DNA from: Bacteroidales bacterium
GTDB taxonomy: Bacteria > Bacteroidota > Bacteroidia > Bacteroidales > WCHB1-69
Assembly (NCBI GenBank): GCA_017551725.1
Contig: JAFZKY010000014.1
Location: forward strand, 95,561 to 159,560
Length of the DNA stretch: 64,000 bases
Direction of reading: 5' to 3'
Position numbers and translations under genes: made by a program
Notes under the pieces: model-generated
Seen by the model: only the letters and a program-made list of their open reading frames with translations
Told to the model about the DNA's origin: nothing
Database searches by the model: none
In this document: in pieces, positions 55,635 to 64,000 of the stretch
How the letters are laid out: each line of letters opens with the position of its first letter
How positions within the stretch are numbered: position 1 is the stretch's first letter

Positions 55635-57779
55635 TCACTTTACAATCGTGATTTCCTGCATCAGGTTCTGGGCGTTGGCCATCTTGTCGATGATGAAGAG
55701 TAGATAGCGCATGTCCATGCAGATGGTGCGCTGCACATCGTTCTCGAAGGCGATGTCACCGCTCATGGCCTCCCAGTTGCCGTCGAAGGCCAGGCCGATG
55801 AGGTTTCCGTTGGCATCAATGACCGGACTGCCAGAGTTGCCGCCCGTGATGTCGTTGGTGGTGATAAAGTTGACCACCAAGTTGCCGTTCTCGTCCGCAT
55901 AGCGGCCATAGTCGTGGTTCTCCCACAAGCGGATGAGGTCTTTAGGTACGTCAAACTCCCAGTCGCCGGGTTTGTACTTGGCCATCACACCGTCCAATGT
56001 GGTGAAGTAGTTGTAGGTGATAGCATCCGCCGGCTGGCAGTCCTGCACGTTGCCGTAGGTGAGGCGCATAGTGAAGTTGGCATCCGGATAGAAATTGCGG
56101 TCCTTCTGCATCTCCATCAAGCCCTGCATATACAAACGGTTGGCGCGTTCGCAGTTCACCTCGTCCGCCTCTTCGCTCAACTTCCAATACGATTGCAGAA
56201 TATCATACATCAATGCGTAAATGGGATCTTTTGAGAGCGATTTCGGCTTCTCAATCCACGCATTCAGCTTGTCAGGATCCACCAAAACGGATTTGGCGAA
56301 GGCATTATCTACAAATGCCGTGAAGTCACCGCCCGACTTGTCGCCCACCTTCTTGATCATAGCCGGCAATTGATCGTGGTTTACATCCTTGTAAAAAAGA
56401 TTCAACAACGCGATGGTCACGTCGCGGTCCAAGGCTTTGTTGTAATCCTTGAAGAAATCCTGGACGTTCGGTTTCAATGTTTGCGCATACGCGATGATTT
56501 TGTCTTTCGGAGCGGCTTTTGTCTCAATAGCGTTGTTCAACGCTCTGAATTTCAAGGCAAACGTCACCGCCTCGCCACCACGCCAGCCTGCCTCACGATG
56601 ATAGATGAGCGCTTTGGTGTAGTTTTTCTGATGTTTCCAATATTTGTCAAATTCATCGAAAACATTGATGTATTTCTTTATCCGGTCTTGGCTACGGTAG
56701 GTCCAGTTGCGGAAATCCTGCTCCTGCGTGACACGCTTGTCATACACCTTGTTCTGCTGAAGCTGTTTTACCTGACCGATGTAATATTTCCAGTAGTTGC
56801 TTACACTGGCCTGCTTGGAGGCGTATTGGATGAAGACAGCAGGGTCGGCATCCATGTGCTTGCGGTACTGTTCCAGCTTGGTGGTGCGGCAGTCCACGAT
56901 GGCAGGACCTTCCAACTCGATGATATTCTTCACGGCCTTGGAATAGGAGTAGCGGTCAGTGGAGCCGGGATAGCCGAGAATCATGGTGTAGTCGCCGGGC
57001 TGTACACCCTTCAGGGAAATCGGAAGATAGTGCTTCGACTTCATGGGCACATTGTCCTTGCTGTACGCGGCGGGCGAGCCGTCGGGGGCCGTATAGACAC
57101 GGAATATGCAGAAGTCGCCCTTGTGGCGCGGCCACGTCCAGTTGTCGGTGTCGGCGCCGTATTTGCCGATGCCCCAAGGCGGACAGGCCACGAGGCGCAC
57201 ATCCTTATATACATCGTACTCGAACAGGATGTACTGGTTGCCATGGTAGAAGGGGACAATTTCCACCTTCACATCCCGTCTGCCCGTGCGCTCGGCAGCG
57301 AGCATATTGCCGTTCTCCTCAATTTTCTTGGCACGTTCCGATTCCGACATGTTGTCAGTAACGCCCTTCAACACAGCCTCTGTAACGTCTTCTATATAGG
57401 AAAGAAACGACACGGTAAGACCATCGTTGGGCAATTCTTCGCTTTTGCTGCGAGCCCAGAAGCCGTCCTGCAGGTAGTCGTGTTCCACGGAGGCGTGCGC
57501 TTGCACGTAGGAGAGACCGCAGTGGTGGTTGGTAAGCAACAAGCCCTCGGGCGAGATCAGCTCGCCGGTACAGCCGCCGCCGAATTGCACGATGGCGTCC
57601 TTGAGGCTGGGCTGGTTGAAGCTAAAGATCTGCTCGGCGGTAAGCTTGCACCCAAGCCGCTGCATATCAGCCAGATTCTGGCCGTTGATGGAATACGGGA
57701 GCCACATGCCCTCGTCGGCACGGGCACCCAACACAAGCATCATCAGAGCGATGCATAAAAGGTTGATTCTATGTTTCAT
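55635..57779 (-). CDS. S46-family dipeptidyl-peptidase, DPP7-like
   Basis: 714 residues from ATG 57779 (MKHRINLLCIALMM), signal peptide ending near ARA. Catalytic elements of S46: His in LLTNHHCG (85/86), an Asp around DTDNWTWPRH, and Ser649 in TGGNSGSP. S46 enzymes release dipeptides from peptide N-termini in the periplasm. The S1 determinant after the Ser reads GLAFDGNWE, with Gly667 where DPP11 has Arg, so DPP7-type preference for hydrophobic P1 residues is predicted. The frame extends 51 codons upstream across the promoter and is not used. Supports peptide-based nutrition. Confidence 0.93.
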   Translation of the reverse strand: MKHRINLLCIALMMLVLGARADEGMWLPYSINGQNLADMQRLGCKLTAEQIFSFNQPSLKDAIVQFGGGCTGELISPEGLLLTNHHCGLSYVQAHASVEHDYLQDGFWARSKSEELPNDGLTVSFLSYIEDVTEAVLKGVTDNMSESERAKKIEENGNMLAAERTGRRDVKVEIVPFYHGNQYILFEYDVYKDVRLVACPPWGIGKYGADTDNWTWPRHKGDFCIFRVYTAPDGSPAAYSKDNVPMKSKHYLPISLKGVQPGDYTMILGYPGSTDRYSYSKAVKNIIELEGPAIVDCRTTKLEQYRKHMDADPAVFIQYASKQASVSNYWKYYIGQVKQLQQNKVYDKRVTQEQDFRNWTYRSQDRIKKYINVFDEFDKYWKHQKNYTKALIYHREAGWRGGEAVTFALKFRALNNAIETKAAPKDKIIAYAQTLKPNVQDFFKDYNKALDRDVTIALLNLFYKDVNHDQLPAMIKKVGDKSGGDFTAFVDNAFAKSVLVDPDKLNAWIEKPKSLSKDPIYALMYDILQSYWKLSEEADEVNCERANRLYMQGLMEMQKDRNFYPDANFTMRLTYGNVQDCQPADAITYNYFTTLDGVMAKYKPGDWEFDVPKDLIRLWENHDYGRYADENGNLVVNFITTNDITGGNSGSPVIDANGNLIGLAFDGNWEAMSGDIAFENDVQRTICMDMRYLLFIIDKMANAQNLMQEITIVK

Positions 57780-57800
57780 CTTGTCTTTAATTTGAAAGTG

Positions 57801-57808
57801 CAAAGGTA
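57801..57808 (-). promoter_or_regulatory. -7 box of the S46 peptidase gene
   Basis: TACCTTTG on the minus strand, 21 bases before the ATG at 57779. Confidence 0.65.
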
Positions 57809-57860
57809 GGAAAAATTTGGCAATCCCTGCCAAGAACCCCATGGATCCATTTTCGGACAA

Positions 57861-57889
57861 AAAAAACTCTCCCCTTTCGGAGAGAGTTT
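57861..57889 (-). terminator. Intrinsic terminator of the rpsF-rpsR-rplI operon
   Basis: Stem AAACTCTC (57864-57871) / GAGAGTTT (57882-57889); on the minus strand it is followed by a run of T. Confidence 0.75.
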
Positions 57890-57912
57890 CGTATAGGTAA
57901 GAGCATGGAACA

Positions 57913-58371
57913 CTACTCTTGCTCGGCCACAACGTGAAGCTTGAGGCTCACCTTGTTGAAATCCTTGTGCAAGTTGACAAGTGCAGTGTAGTCACCAAGT
58001 TCTTTGATATGCTCATCGTGCATGATGATTTTTCTGCGGTCGATGTCAATGTCGTGCTGCTCTTTCAGTGCGTTGGCCACGGCGATGGACGTGACGGAAC
58101 CGAAGATGGTGCCCTTTTCGGAAGCCTTGGTCGGAATCGTGACCTCAAGACCCTCAATCTTACCGGCGAGGAATTCGGCCTCTTTTCTGATCTTCTCGGC
58201 TTTGAAAGCGCGCTGTTTCAGCGTCTCCGCCAGCATTTTCTTCTTCGCGGGAGTGGCGAGCTCGGCCATTCCGTTCGGAATGAGATAATTGCGTGCATAA
58301 CCGTCTTTAACCTTTACGAGGTCATCGGCATAGCCTAAATTCTGTACGTCTTGTTTTAATATAATTTCCAT
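57913..58371 (-). CDS. rplI: 50S ribosomal protein bL9
   Basis: 152 residues. N-terminal rRNA-binding domain (MEIILKQDVQNLGYADDLVKVKDGYARNYLIP, the family signature), long central helix, C-terminal domain (KGTIFGSVTSIAVANAL). Last gene of the rpsF-rpsR-rplI operon. Confidence 0.98.
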   Translation of the reverse strand: MEIILKQDVQNLGYADDLVKVKDGYARNYLIPNGMAELATPAKKKMLAETLKQRAFKAEKIRKEAEFLAGKIEGLEVTIPTKASEKGTIFGSVTSIAVANALKEQHDIDIDRRKIIMHDEHIKELGDYTALVNLHKDFNKVSLKLHVVAEQE

Positions 58372-58385
58372 GTCAATTCCTCCTA

Positions 58386-58658
58386 TTAGTTAGATTTTAA
58401 ATTGTCGGTTACGAACGGCAGAAGGGCCAAGTGACGGGCTCTCTTGACAGCCTGGGCCACTTTCTTCTGATATTTCAGGGAAGTACCAGTGAGACGGCGG
58501 GGCAGAATCTTGCCTTGCTCGTTCACGAACTTCTTGAGAAACTCGCCATCCTTGTAGTCAATGTACTTGATACCGCTCTTTTTGAAACGGCAGTATTTTT
58601 TCTTCTTAATATCAACTGCTACGGGAGCAATGTATTTGATGTCGGATTGTTGTGCCAT
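58386..58658 (-). CDS. rpsR: 30S ribosomal protein bS18
   Basis: 90 residues. Conserved core [31 protein letters not shown] and [13 protein letters not shown]. The zinc-ribbon cysteines are absent, as in many bacteria. Starts two bases after the rpsF stop. Confidence 0.98.
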   Translation of the reverse strand: MAQQSDIKYIAPVAVDIKKKKYCRFKKSGIKYIDYKDGEFLKKFVNEQGKILPRRLTGTSLKYQKKVAQAVKRARHLALLPFVTDNLKSN

Positions 58659-58660
58659 AA

Positions 58661-59107
58661 TTATTCTGCTTGTTCTGTTTGATTAGACTCGTTGTTAACT
58701 TCCTGAGGCTGTTCGGCGACGGGAGCTTCCTCCTTCACCTCTTCCTTCACTTCCTCGGCAGCGGCTGCCTTGGCATTGCGGTTCGCACGTCTCTTCTCCG
58801 CGTAAGCGATGGCGTACTTATCCATGCTCACGGTGAGGAAACGCATGATGCGCTCGTCACGACGATATTGCAGTTCCAATGCCTCTACGACGGCGCCGTC
58901 TTCTGCCTTGAATTCGAAAAGATGGTAGAATCCGGAGGATTTCTTCTGGATGGGATACTCCAATTTGCGGAGGCCCCAGTTCTCCTGATGGACGATCTCA
59001 GCACCGCTGTCGGTGAGGACCTTCTCAAACTTTTGTACCGTTTCCTTCATCTGATCTTCAGACAAAACGGGCGTCATAATGAAAACGGTTTCATACTGAT
59101 TTGCCAT
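58661..59107 (-). CDS. rpsF: 30S ribosomal protein bS6 with acidic C-terminal extension
   Basis: 148 residues. The S6 domain ([50 protein letters not shown]) fills the first 112 or so. It is followed by a low-complexity Glu/Ala tail ([13 protein letters not shown]) not needed for the fold. Binds bS18 in the small subunit. Confidence 0.97.
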   Translation of the reverse strand: MANQYETVFIMTPVLSEDQMKETVQKFEKVLTDSGAEIVHQENWGLRKLEYPIQKKSSGFYHLFEFKAEDGAVVEALELQYRRDERIMRFLTVSMDKYAIAYAEKRRANRNAKAAAAEEVKEEVKEEAPVAEQPQEVNNESNQTEQAE

Positions 59108-59156
59108 AATTTGTTAAAGTTTGTTTGTTAAAAAATGTGTTTAAAATTTTGGGCGG

Positions 59157-59164
59157 CAAAAGTA
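59157..59164 (-). promoter_or_regulatory. -7 box of the rpsF operon
   Basis: TACTTTTG on the minus strand, about 49 bases before the rpsF ATG. Confidence 0.65.
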
Positions 59165-59294
59165 CAAAAATTTTCTTATCTTCCAACAGGTTAGGAAGAT
59201 TTATTTTCAACAGGCACAAAAAGCCGAATCCATCCCGCCGGCAGGCGCACCCGCCAGCGGGATTTCAAACGGGACCCGAGCGTCAACACCGGGC

Positions 59295-59888
59295 TCAATC
59301 GGCAAAATAGAGGCACAATTCCACGCACCCCAGCACGCAGGGAACATACAGTTCCAACGTTGACATGCAGGCGAGCGAGCAGAGGAACCAGCAGTCGCGG
59401 CGGGCAAACCACGCCTTCCGGTCCGCCACCGCGCCCGCGTGACGGATCTCCACCTTGCCGATACGCGACAAGGCATCCTGCGAACACTCCGTGCATGGCG
59501 ACTCCGCATACCGCGCCGTGATGCCAGGATGGTCGGCTTCCAGCTGAGCCTGCGCGTTCAAGAGCAACTGCCGGAAATTCTCGAAAAAGTCGGCATCCAA
59601 CTGCGTCACACGCTGAAACTCCTGGAAATCGCCCGACTCGCACACCGCCAGAAAACGCGTGTGATCAGCATTATAGGCTTGGTCGCAAGCCCTCCAGAAA
59701 ACGGCGGCAAGCTGCTCAACATCTTGATAGTAAGGACTGAAATCCACGCTGTCGCCAGCCATCTCCTCGGGGAATGTGGCGGTGGTTCCGTTTTTGACAT
59801 CATCTTTGCTGCAACTGATGACGATAATGGCTGTGGCCACAGCCAGACAGGCAATGCCTGCTATACTTAAAAGGATTCTTTTTTTCAT
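59295..59888 (-). CDS. Cys-rich lipoprotein of unknown function
   Basis: 197 residues. Lipoprotein signal with Cys in AIIVISCSKDD. A mostly helical, acidic middle (AAVFWRACDQAYNADH, FFENFRQLLLNAQAQLEADHP) precedes a C-terminal third with nine cysteines (SPCTEC, DCWFLCSLACM, VPCVLGCVELC), spaced every three or four residues as for a helical disulfide hairpin. I do not recognise the family. No -7 box lies close to the start; the box at 60269 could drive it through a leader of about 370 bases. Confidence 0.75.
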   Translation of the reverse strand: MKKRILLSIAGIACLAVATAIIVISCSKDDVKNGTTATFPEEMAGDSVDFSPYYQDVEQLAAVFWRACDQAYNADHTRFLAVCESGDFQEFQRVTQLDADFFENFRQLLLNAQAQLEADHPGITARYAESPCTECSQDALSRIGKVEIRHAGAVADRKAWFARRDCWFLCSLACMSTLELYVPCVLGCVELCLYFAD

Positions 59889-59907
59889 AATAAACCTGTT
59901 TTATACA

Positions 59908-60262
59908 TTAATAATAAATTGTAACGCGGTTCTGTCCCGCATCGGAAAACACATCATTACCGACGAAAGGATGTCACGTGCCCCGCGGAAAGAACCATAC
60001 CGCGAGGTTGGATCACACAACGCCTCACAGTGCTTCGCTGGCATGGACTCCGTTATTCTCCCACTGAACAGAAATGGATAATCTCCCCCGCTCCGGCACC
60101 TGCCTCCCCACCACCGGCGCACGTCATAGCGGCAGGGAGCAGTGCCTAAGCATCTTGAAGCCGTCCGCTCTACCTCCCCCGCAGACCCCTCTCACCATAT
60201 CGAACAAACGGTTTTTCATCTTTATAAAAATTGTTCAAGTGTTAATTTTTATAATAAAATCA
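59908..60262 (-). other. GC-rich island: candidate structured RNA or decayed small gene
   Basis: A GC-rich block (about 59925-60200) sits between AT-rich flanks, downstream of a minus-strand -7 box at 60269. On the minus strand, several stems can form: CCTCGCGG/CCGCGGGG near 59985-60010, GCGG/CCGC near 59926-59940, and GGCAC/GTGCC. A frame from ATG 60219 codes a 31-residue peptide (MKNRLFDMVRGVCGGG...) to a TGA at 60124. The same frame continues with only TGA stops (four in all) to TAA at 59908 and reads protein-like between them. It could be a non-coding RNA, a long leader for the lipoprotein gene, or a pseudogene. Confidence 0.4.
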
Positions 60263-60268
60263 ACACTG

Positions 60269-60276
60269 CAAATATA
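60269..60276 (-). promoter_or_regulatory. -7 box upstream of the GC-rich island
   Basis: TATATTTG on the minus strand, matching TAnnTTTG. It points into the GC-rich island and on to the Cys-rich lipoprotein gene. Confidence 0.5.
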
Positions 60277-60375
60277 CATCAAAAACCTCTTTTTGCAAGA
60301 GGTTTAATAAAATAATTAACAATTTTTATTTTTTTACAATTAAATAATTAACATCCAACAGATTACGCTTCGGCA

Positions 60376-62409
60376 TCAGTACTCGTTTATCCGCTGGTCA
60401 ATCTCTTTTATCTGGTCGCGGAGCAGGATTGCCGTGTCGAAATCCAAATCCTTGACGGCTTTCTCCATCTCTTTTCGGAGTTTTTTCTTCTTTTGCTCCA
60501 ACTGTTCGATGTTGAGCAGGCGGATGTCAGGCTCGGCGGCCAGGAGTCGCGGGGCCTCCACGGATTTGTATTCCTTGACCCGTTTGTCGCCCGACTGCGT
60601 GACGGCATCATTGATATTGCCGGCCAGATAGACCTCTTCGGATTTGATGACCCCTTTGGGCGTGATGTGATGGGCCTCGTTGTAGGCCATCTGCTTGGCC
60701 CGGCGGCGCGCCGTCTCATCCATCGTGGCCTGCATCGACTTGGTGATTTTGTTGGCGTAGAAGATGACGCGCCCGTTCACGTGGCGCGCCGCACGGCCCG
60801 CCGTCTGCGTGAGCGAACGCTCGTTGCGCAGGAAACCCTCCTTGTCGGCATCCATGATGGCCACCAACGAAACCTCCGGCAAATCAAGGCCTTCGCGCAG
60901 CAGGTTTACCCCCACCAGCACGTCGATGGCCCCGAAGCGCAGGTCTTTGAGGATCTCCACGCGGTCCAAGGTCTCCACGTCCGAATGTATGTAGCAGGAT
61001 TTTATCCCGATGTTGATCAAGTACGTGTTCAGCTCCTCGGCCATACGCTTGGTCAGCGTGGTCACCAGCACCCGCTCGCCCTTGTCCACCGTGTCCTCAA
61101 TCTCGTTCAGCAGGTCGTCCACCTGGTTGGTGGCGGGACGCACCTCAATGAGCGGGTCCAGCAAACCCGTGGGCCGCACCACCTGCTCCACCACCACGCC
61201 GCCGGAACGCTGCAACTCGAAATCGGCCGGGGTGGCACTCATGAAGATGGTCTGTCCGATAAGGCTTTCAAACTCCGCGAATTTCAACGGGCGGTTGTCC
61301 AACGCCGCCGGCAGACGGAAACCATAGTCCACCAGATTGATCTTCCGCGAACGGTCGCCCCCGTACATGGCCCCGATCTGCGGCACCGTGACGTGACTTT
61401 CATCAATTACCAGCACAAAATCATCCGGAAAAAAGTCCAAAATGCAGAATGGACGCTCGCCGGGCTTGCGCTTGTCGAAATAGCGCGAGTAGTTCTCGAT
61501 TCCAGAACAATAGCCCAGCTCCTTCATCATCTCCACATCGTAATTCACGCGGTCGTCCAAACGTTTGGCTTCCAAATGCTTGCCGATGGATTTCAAATAA
61601 GCGATCTGCTCGCCGAGGTCCAGTTTGATGTTGTCGATGGCCTCGTTCATCGACTGCTGCGTGGTGACGAAGATGCTGGCGGGATAGATGGTGACTTTAT
61701 CCACTTTGCTGATTATGCCGCCAGTGGCTGCCTCCAACTCGGAGATGGACTCGATTTCGTCGTCGAAGAAGACGATACGGTAGGCACAGTCGCTGTACGG
61801 CGGATAGATGTCCACCGTGTCGCCCTTCACGCGGAACTGCGACGGCTGCAACTCCAACTCCGTGCGGGAATAGAGGCTGTTGACGAAGGTCAGCAGCAGC
61901 TTGTTGCGGTCGATGAGCATCCCCGTATGAATATGGATGACGTTCTTGGCAAAATCGTCCGGATTGCCGATGCCGTAGATGCAGGACACAGAGGCGACGA
62001 CAATCACATCGCGCCGGCCCGACAACAGCGAAGCCGTCGTGTGCAAGCGCAGTTTCTCGATCTCATCATTGATGGCCAAATCCTTCTCAATGTAGGTGTT
62101 GGTCGTCGGGATGTAGGCCTCCGGCTGGTAATAGTCGTAGTAGGAAACGTAGTATTCCACGGCATTTTCGGGGAAAAACTGCTTGAACTCGCTGTACAGC
62201 TGCGCGGCCAAGGTCTTGTTATGGCTGAGCACCAGGGCGGGACGATTCACCTGCTGGAGAACGTTGGCGATGGTAAACGTCTTGCCGGAGCCGGTCACGC
62301 CCAAGAGCGTCTGCGCCTGATCGCCACGGTTGAGGCCGTCCACCAGCTGCCGGATGGCGGTGGGCTGGTCGCCGGAGGGTTTATATGAGGAGCTGAGTTT
62401 GAAATCCAT
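60376..62409 (-). CDS. uvrB: Excinuclease ABC subunit B
   Basis: 677 residues from ATG 62409 (MDFKLSSSYKPSGDQPTAI). Damage-verifying helicase of nucleotide excision repair. Walker A LLGVTGSGKTFT, beta-hairpin YYDYYQPEAYIP, helicase motifs (IDESHVTVPQIGAMY, GQTIFMSATPADFE, LLREGLDLPEVSLVAIMDADKEGFLR, QTAGRAARH) and the C-terminal UVR motif that binds UvrC (EKKKKLRKEMEKAVKDLDFDTA) are present. Seven upstream codons overlap the promoter. Confidence 0.98.
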   Translation of the reverse strand: MDFKLSSSYKPSGDQPTAIRQLVDGLNRGDQAQTLLGVTGSGKTFTIANVLQQVNRPALVLSHNKTLAAQLYSEFKQFFPENAVEYYVSYYDYYQPEAYIPTTNTYIEKDLAINDEIEKLRLHTTASLLSGRRDVIVVASVSCIYGIGNPDDFAKNVIHIHTGMLIDRNKLLLTFVNSLYSRTELELQPSQFRVKGDTVDIYPPYSDCAYRIVFFDDEIESISELEAATGGIISKVDKVTIYPASIFVTTQQSMNEAIDNIKLDLGEQIAYLKSIGKHLEAKRLDDRVNYDVEMMKELGYCSGIENYSRYFDKRKPGERPFCILDFFPDDFVLVIDESHVTVPQIGAMYGGDRSRKINLVDYGFRLPAALDNRPLKFAEFESLIGQTIFMSATPADFELQRSGGVVVEQVVRPTGLLDPLIEVRPATNQVDDLLNEIEDTVDKGERVLVTTLTKRMAEELNTYLINIGIKSCYIHSDVETLDRVEILKDLRFGAIDVLVGVNLLREGLDLPEVSLVAIMDADKEGFLRNERSLTQTAGRAARHVNGRVIFYANKITKSMQATMDETARRRAKQMAYNEAHHITPKGVIKSEEVYLAGNINDAVTQSGDKRVKEYKSVEAPRLLAAEPDIRLLNIEQLEQKKKKLRKEMEKAVKDLDFDTAILLRDQIKEIDQRINEY

Positions 62410-62427
62410 GTTGATATAAAAAGGCGG

Positions 62428-62435
62428 CAAAAGTA
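62428..62435 (-). promoter_or_regulatory. -7 box of uvrB
   Basis: TACTTTTG on the minus strand, 18 bases before the uvrB ATG, divergent from the M16 promoter 48 bases away. Confidence 0.65.
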
Positions 62436-62483
62436 CGATTAAATTCCCGAATTTGAAGGCTGTTTGTTTTGCAGAAAATGATG

Positions 62484-62491
62484 TATCTTTG
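62484..62491 (+). promoter_or_regulatory. -7 box of the M16 peptidase gene
   Basis: TATCTTTG, 13 bases before the ATG at 62505. Confidence 0.65.
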
Positions 62492-62504
62492 CAATTTCAA
62501 AAAA

Positions 62505-63746
62505 ATGAATAAAATAAAGCGCAAAATATTGGACAACGGCCTGCGCGTGCTGGTTCACGAAGACCACACCACGCCGCTGGCAACCTGCAACATCGTTTAT
62601 AATGTAGGTTCCCGCGACGAGCATCCCGACCACACCGGGCTGGCCCATCTGATGGAGCATTTCATGTTCACCGGCTCCGTGCACGTGCCAAACTACGACG
62701 AGGCCCTGCAAAAAGTCGGGGCCATCAACAACGCCTATACCTCGCAAGACATCACCCACTATTATATTGTGCTCCCTGCCAACAACATAGAAACGGCACT
62801 TTGGATCGAGTCGGACCGTATGCTTGAGCTCGCCTTCCGGCAGCAGTCGCTGGACATCCAAAAGCAGGTGGTGATTGAAGAATTTAAAGAGAATTACCTC
62901 AACCGGCCCTACGGCGACCTGATGATGCTGTTCAACCGGATGGCCTACCAGTGGCATCCCTACCAGTGGCTGCCCATCGGAAAGAAAACCGAGCATATCG
63001 CCGAGGTGGATATGGCGATCATCAAGGATTTCTACTACCGGTTCTATCGTCCGAACAACGCCGTGCTGGTGGTGGCGGGCAATGTGCGTTATGAGGAGGT
63101 CATCCCGCTGGTGGAGAAATGGTTTGGCGATATCCCGACGGGCAATGTGCCGAAAAAGGACTACCCTAAGGAGTTACCGCAAAAGGAGTTGCAATTCCAG
63201 GAGGTAAAACGTCCTGTGCCCTCGGACATCCTGATGAAGGGTTGGCACATGTGCGACCGTATGCATCCCGATTACTACGCCTGGGACTTGCTGTCGGACA
63301 TGTTCGGCACGGGGCAGTCGTCGTATCTGTATCAACATCTGGTGACGGACAAAAAGCTCTTCACCGACATCTCCGCCTCCATCATGGGCACCACGGACGA
63401 GGGCTTGTTTCTCATCAGCGGACGGCCTGTGGAGGGCGTTTCCATTGAGGACGCAGATGCAGCCTTGTGTGAGTATCTTTATGGTTTTAAAGCAGATAAC
63501 AACTTCTCCCACGATTTGCAGAAAGTACAGAACCGCGCCGAGGCCGTGCTGTTGCACAACGACATCAAGATTGACGACCGCGCCTCCAACATGGCTGTGG
63601 GCGAAACCATCTCCCACGTGGAGTACTTTCTCGACGAGCGTCAGCACTATTTTGATGTCACGGAAGAGCAGATGCAACGCCTTATCTCGGAGATGCTGAC
63701 GGAAAATCAGAGTAACACCCTGTATTACAAAGCGATAAATAGTTAG
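62505..63746 (+). CDS. M16-family zinc peptidase
   Basis: 413 residues from ATG 62505 (MNKIKRKILDNGLRV); upstream codons to 62469 span the promoter. The inverted zinc motif HLMEH is present, with the distal Glu in VVIEEFKENYLNRPYG, so this subunit should be active. A second M16 half (ISASIMGTTDEGLFLISGRP) follows. No signal peptide, so cytoplasmic. The length suits a homodimeric processing-peptidase-like enzyme degrading peptides. No partner M16 gene is adjacent. Confidence 0.93.
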   Translation: MNKIKRKILDNGLRVLVHEDHTTPLATCNIVYNVGSRDEHPDHTGLAHLMEHFMFTGSVHVPNYDEALQKVGAINNAYTSQDITHYYIVLPANNIETALWIESDRMLELAFRQQSLDIQKQVVIEEFKENYLNRPYGDLMMLFNRMAYQWHPYQWLPIGKKTEHIAEVDMAIIKDFYYRFYRPNNAVLVVAGNVRYEEVIPLVEKWFGDIPTGNVPKKDYPKELPQKELQFQEVKRPVPSDILMKGWHMCDRMHPDYYAWDLLSDMFGTGQSSYLYQHLVTDKKLFTDISASIMGTTDEGLFLISGRPVEGVSIEDADAALCEYLYGFKADNNFSHDLQKVQNRAEAVLLHNDIKIDDRASNMAVGETISHVEYFLDERQHYFDVTEEQMQRLISEMLTENQSNTLYYKAINS

Positions 63747-63800
63747 CAATTGTTCCCGAAGACGTTTTTAGAAGAACGTATTCCCTATCCACTTTTTTTG

Positions 63801-63808
63801 TACATTTG
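63801..63808 (+). promoter_or_regulatory. -7 box of nifJ
   Basis: TACATTTG, 55 bases before the ATG at 63864. Confidence 0.6.
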
Positions 63809-63860
63809 CACGCTTTTTAGCGATTTTCATCAAAACATCTAATAATCAATAAACTAATAA

Positions 63861-64000
<140 letters not shown>

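Noticed and set aside
56370-57758. 462-codon open frame on the plus strand opposite the S46 peptidase gene
   Set aside because: Its translation lacks any domain and mirrors the codon pattern of the minus-strand peptidase, which has clear catalytic motifs and a promoter.
59908-60219. TGA recoding (selenocysteine or TGA as sense) to read through the island ORF
   Set aside because: TGA ends normal genes here (for example at 28671 and 29425), and no SECIS-like placement or selenoprotein family is recognisable.
59908-60262. RNase P RNA or SRP RNA in the GC-rich island
   Set aside because: GACAGAACC near 59926-59934 and ATGACG...GCCGG near 60115-60127 (minus strand) recall parts of RNase P and SRP RNAs, but the universally conserved partner segments are missing.
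60493-62388. 631-codon open frame on the plus strand opposite uvrB
   Set aside because: Antisense shadow of uvrB; His/Val/Gly/Arg-rich composition typical of the reverse frame of a GC-rich gene.

Overview
The window is about 64 kb of a Bacteroidales (Bacteroidetes) chromosome, probably an anaerobic, peptide-using gut or rumen type. Several signs agree. Many genes are preceded by the Bacteroidetes -7 box TAnnTTTG. There are no Shine-Dalgarno sites. One giant secreted protein carries a type IX secretion sorting domain. The gene set includes an S46 dipeptidyl-peptidase, pyruvate:ferredoxin oxidoreductase, rubrerythrin, a BamA-like barrel and LytS/LytTR signalling. It is a mosaic of housekeeping genes and lineage-specific genes, with no prophage, insertion-sequence transposase or CRISPR array in view.

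Layout. 1-16652 holds two head-to-tail giant surface-protein genes on the minus strand. The left one is cut by the window edge; the right one encodes 4399 residues. They are built from fibronectin III, cleaved-adhesin/MAM-like and jelly-roll-like modules. The 775-base gap between them holds a MITE-like inverted repeat, other hairpins and a 25-base direct repeat. 16946-27065 is a plus-strand housekeeping run: pyrH, a 2TM protein, frr, gcvH, uvrA, agmatinase, an NSS symporter, a MORN-repeat protein, an MBL hydrolase and folE. 27062-35787 has a small antitoxin-like ORF, tRNA-Lys, a LytS/LytTR two-component pair, a complete RND efflux operon and a GNAT acetyltransferase carrying an inserted palindromic repeat. 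35874-42254 has a fused peptide-type ABC ATPase, a DegT aminotransferase, phosphate butyryltransferase, diadenylate cyclase, rubrerythrin and lipoate ligase.

42292-47839 (minus) has tRNA-Cys, pyrBI, a secreted TldD-related protein and purA. 47958-55515 (plus) has a BamA-like barrel, murB, a lipocalin-like lipoprotein, an AsmA-family protein, apt and ilvE. 55635-62409 (minus) has an S46 peptidase, the rpsF-rpsR-rplI operon, a Cys-rich lipoprotein, a GC-rich transcribed-looking island of unknown nature, and uvrB. 62505-64000 (plus) has an M16 peptidase and the start of nifJ.

Functional links: GcvH needs lipoylation, and lplA supplies a scavenging ligase. pyrH, pyrBI, purA and apt cover nucleotide supply. 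uvrA and uvrB are both present but about 40 kb apart. The least explained parts are the gap between the giants, the inserted repeat in the GNAT gene, the secreted TldD-like protein with a lost metal motif, and the GC-rich island at 59.9-60.3 kb.
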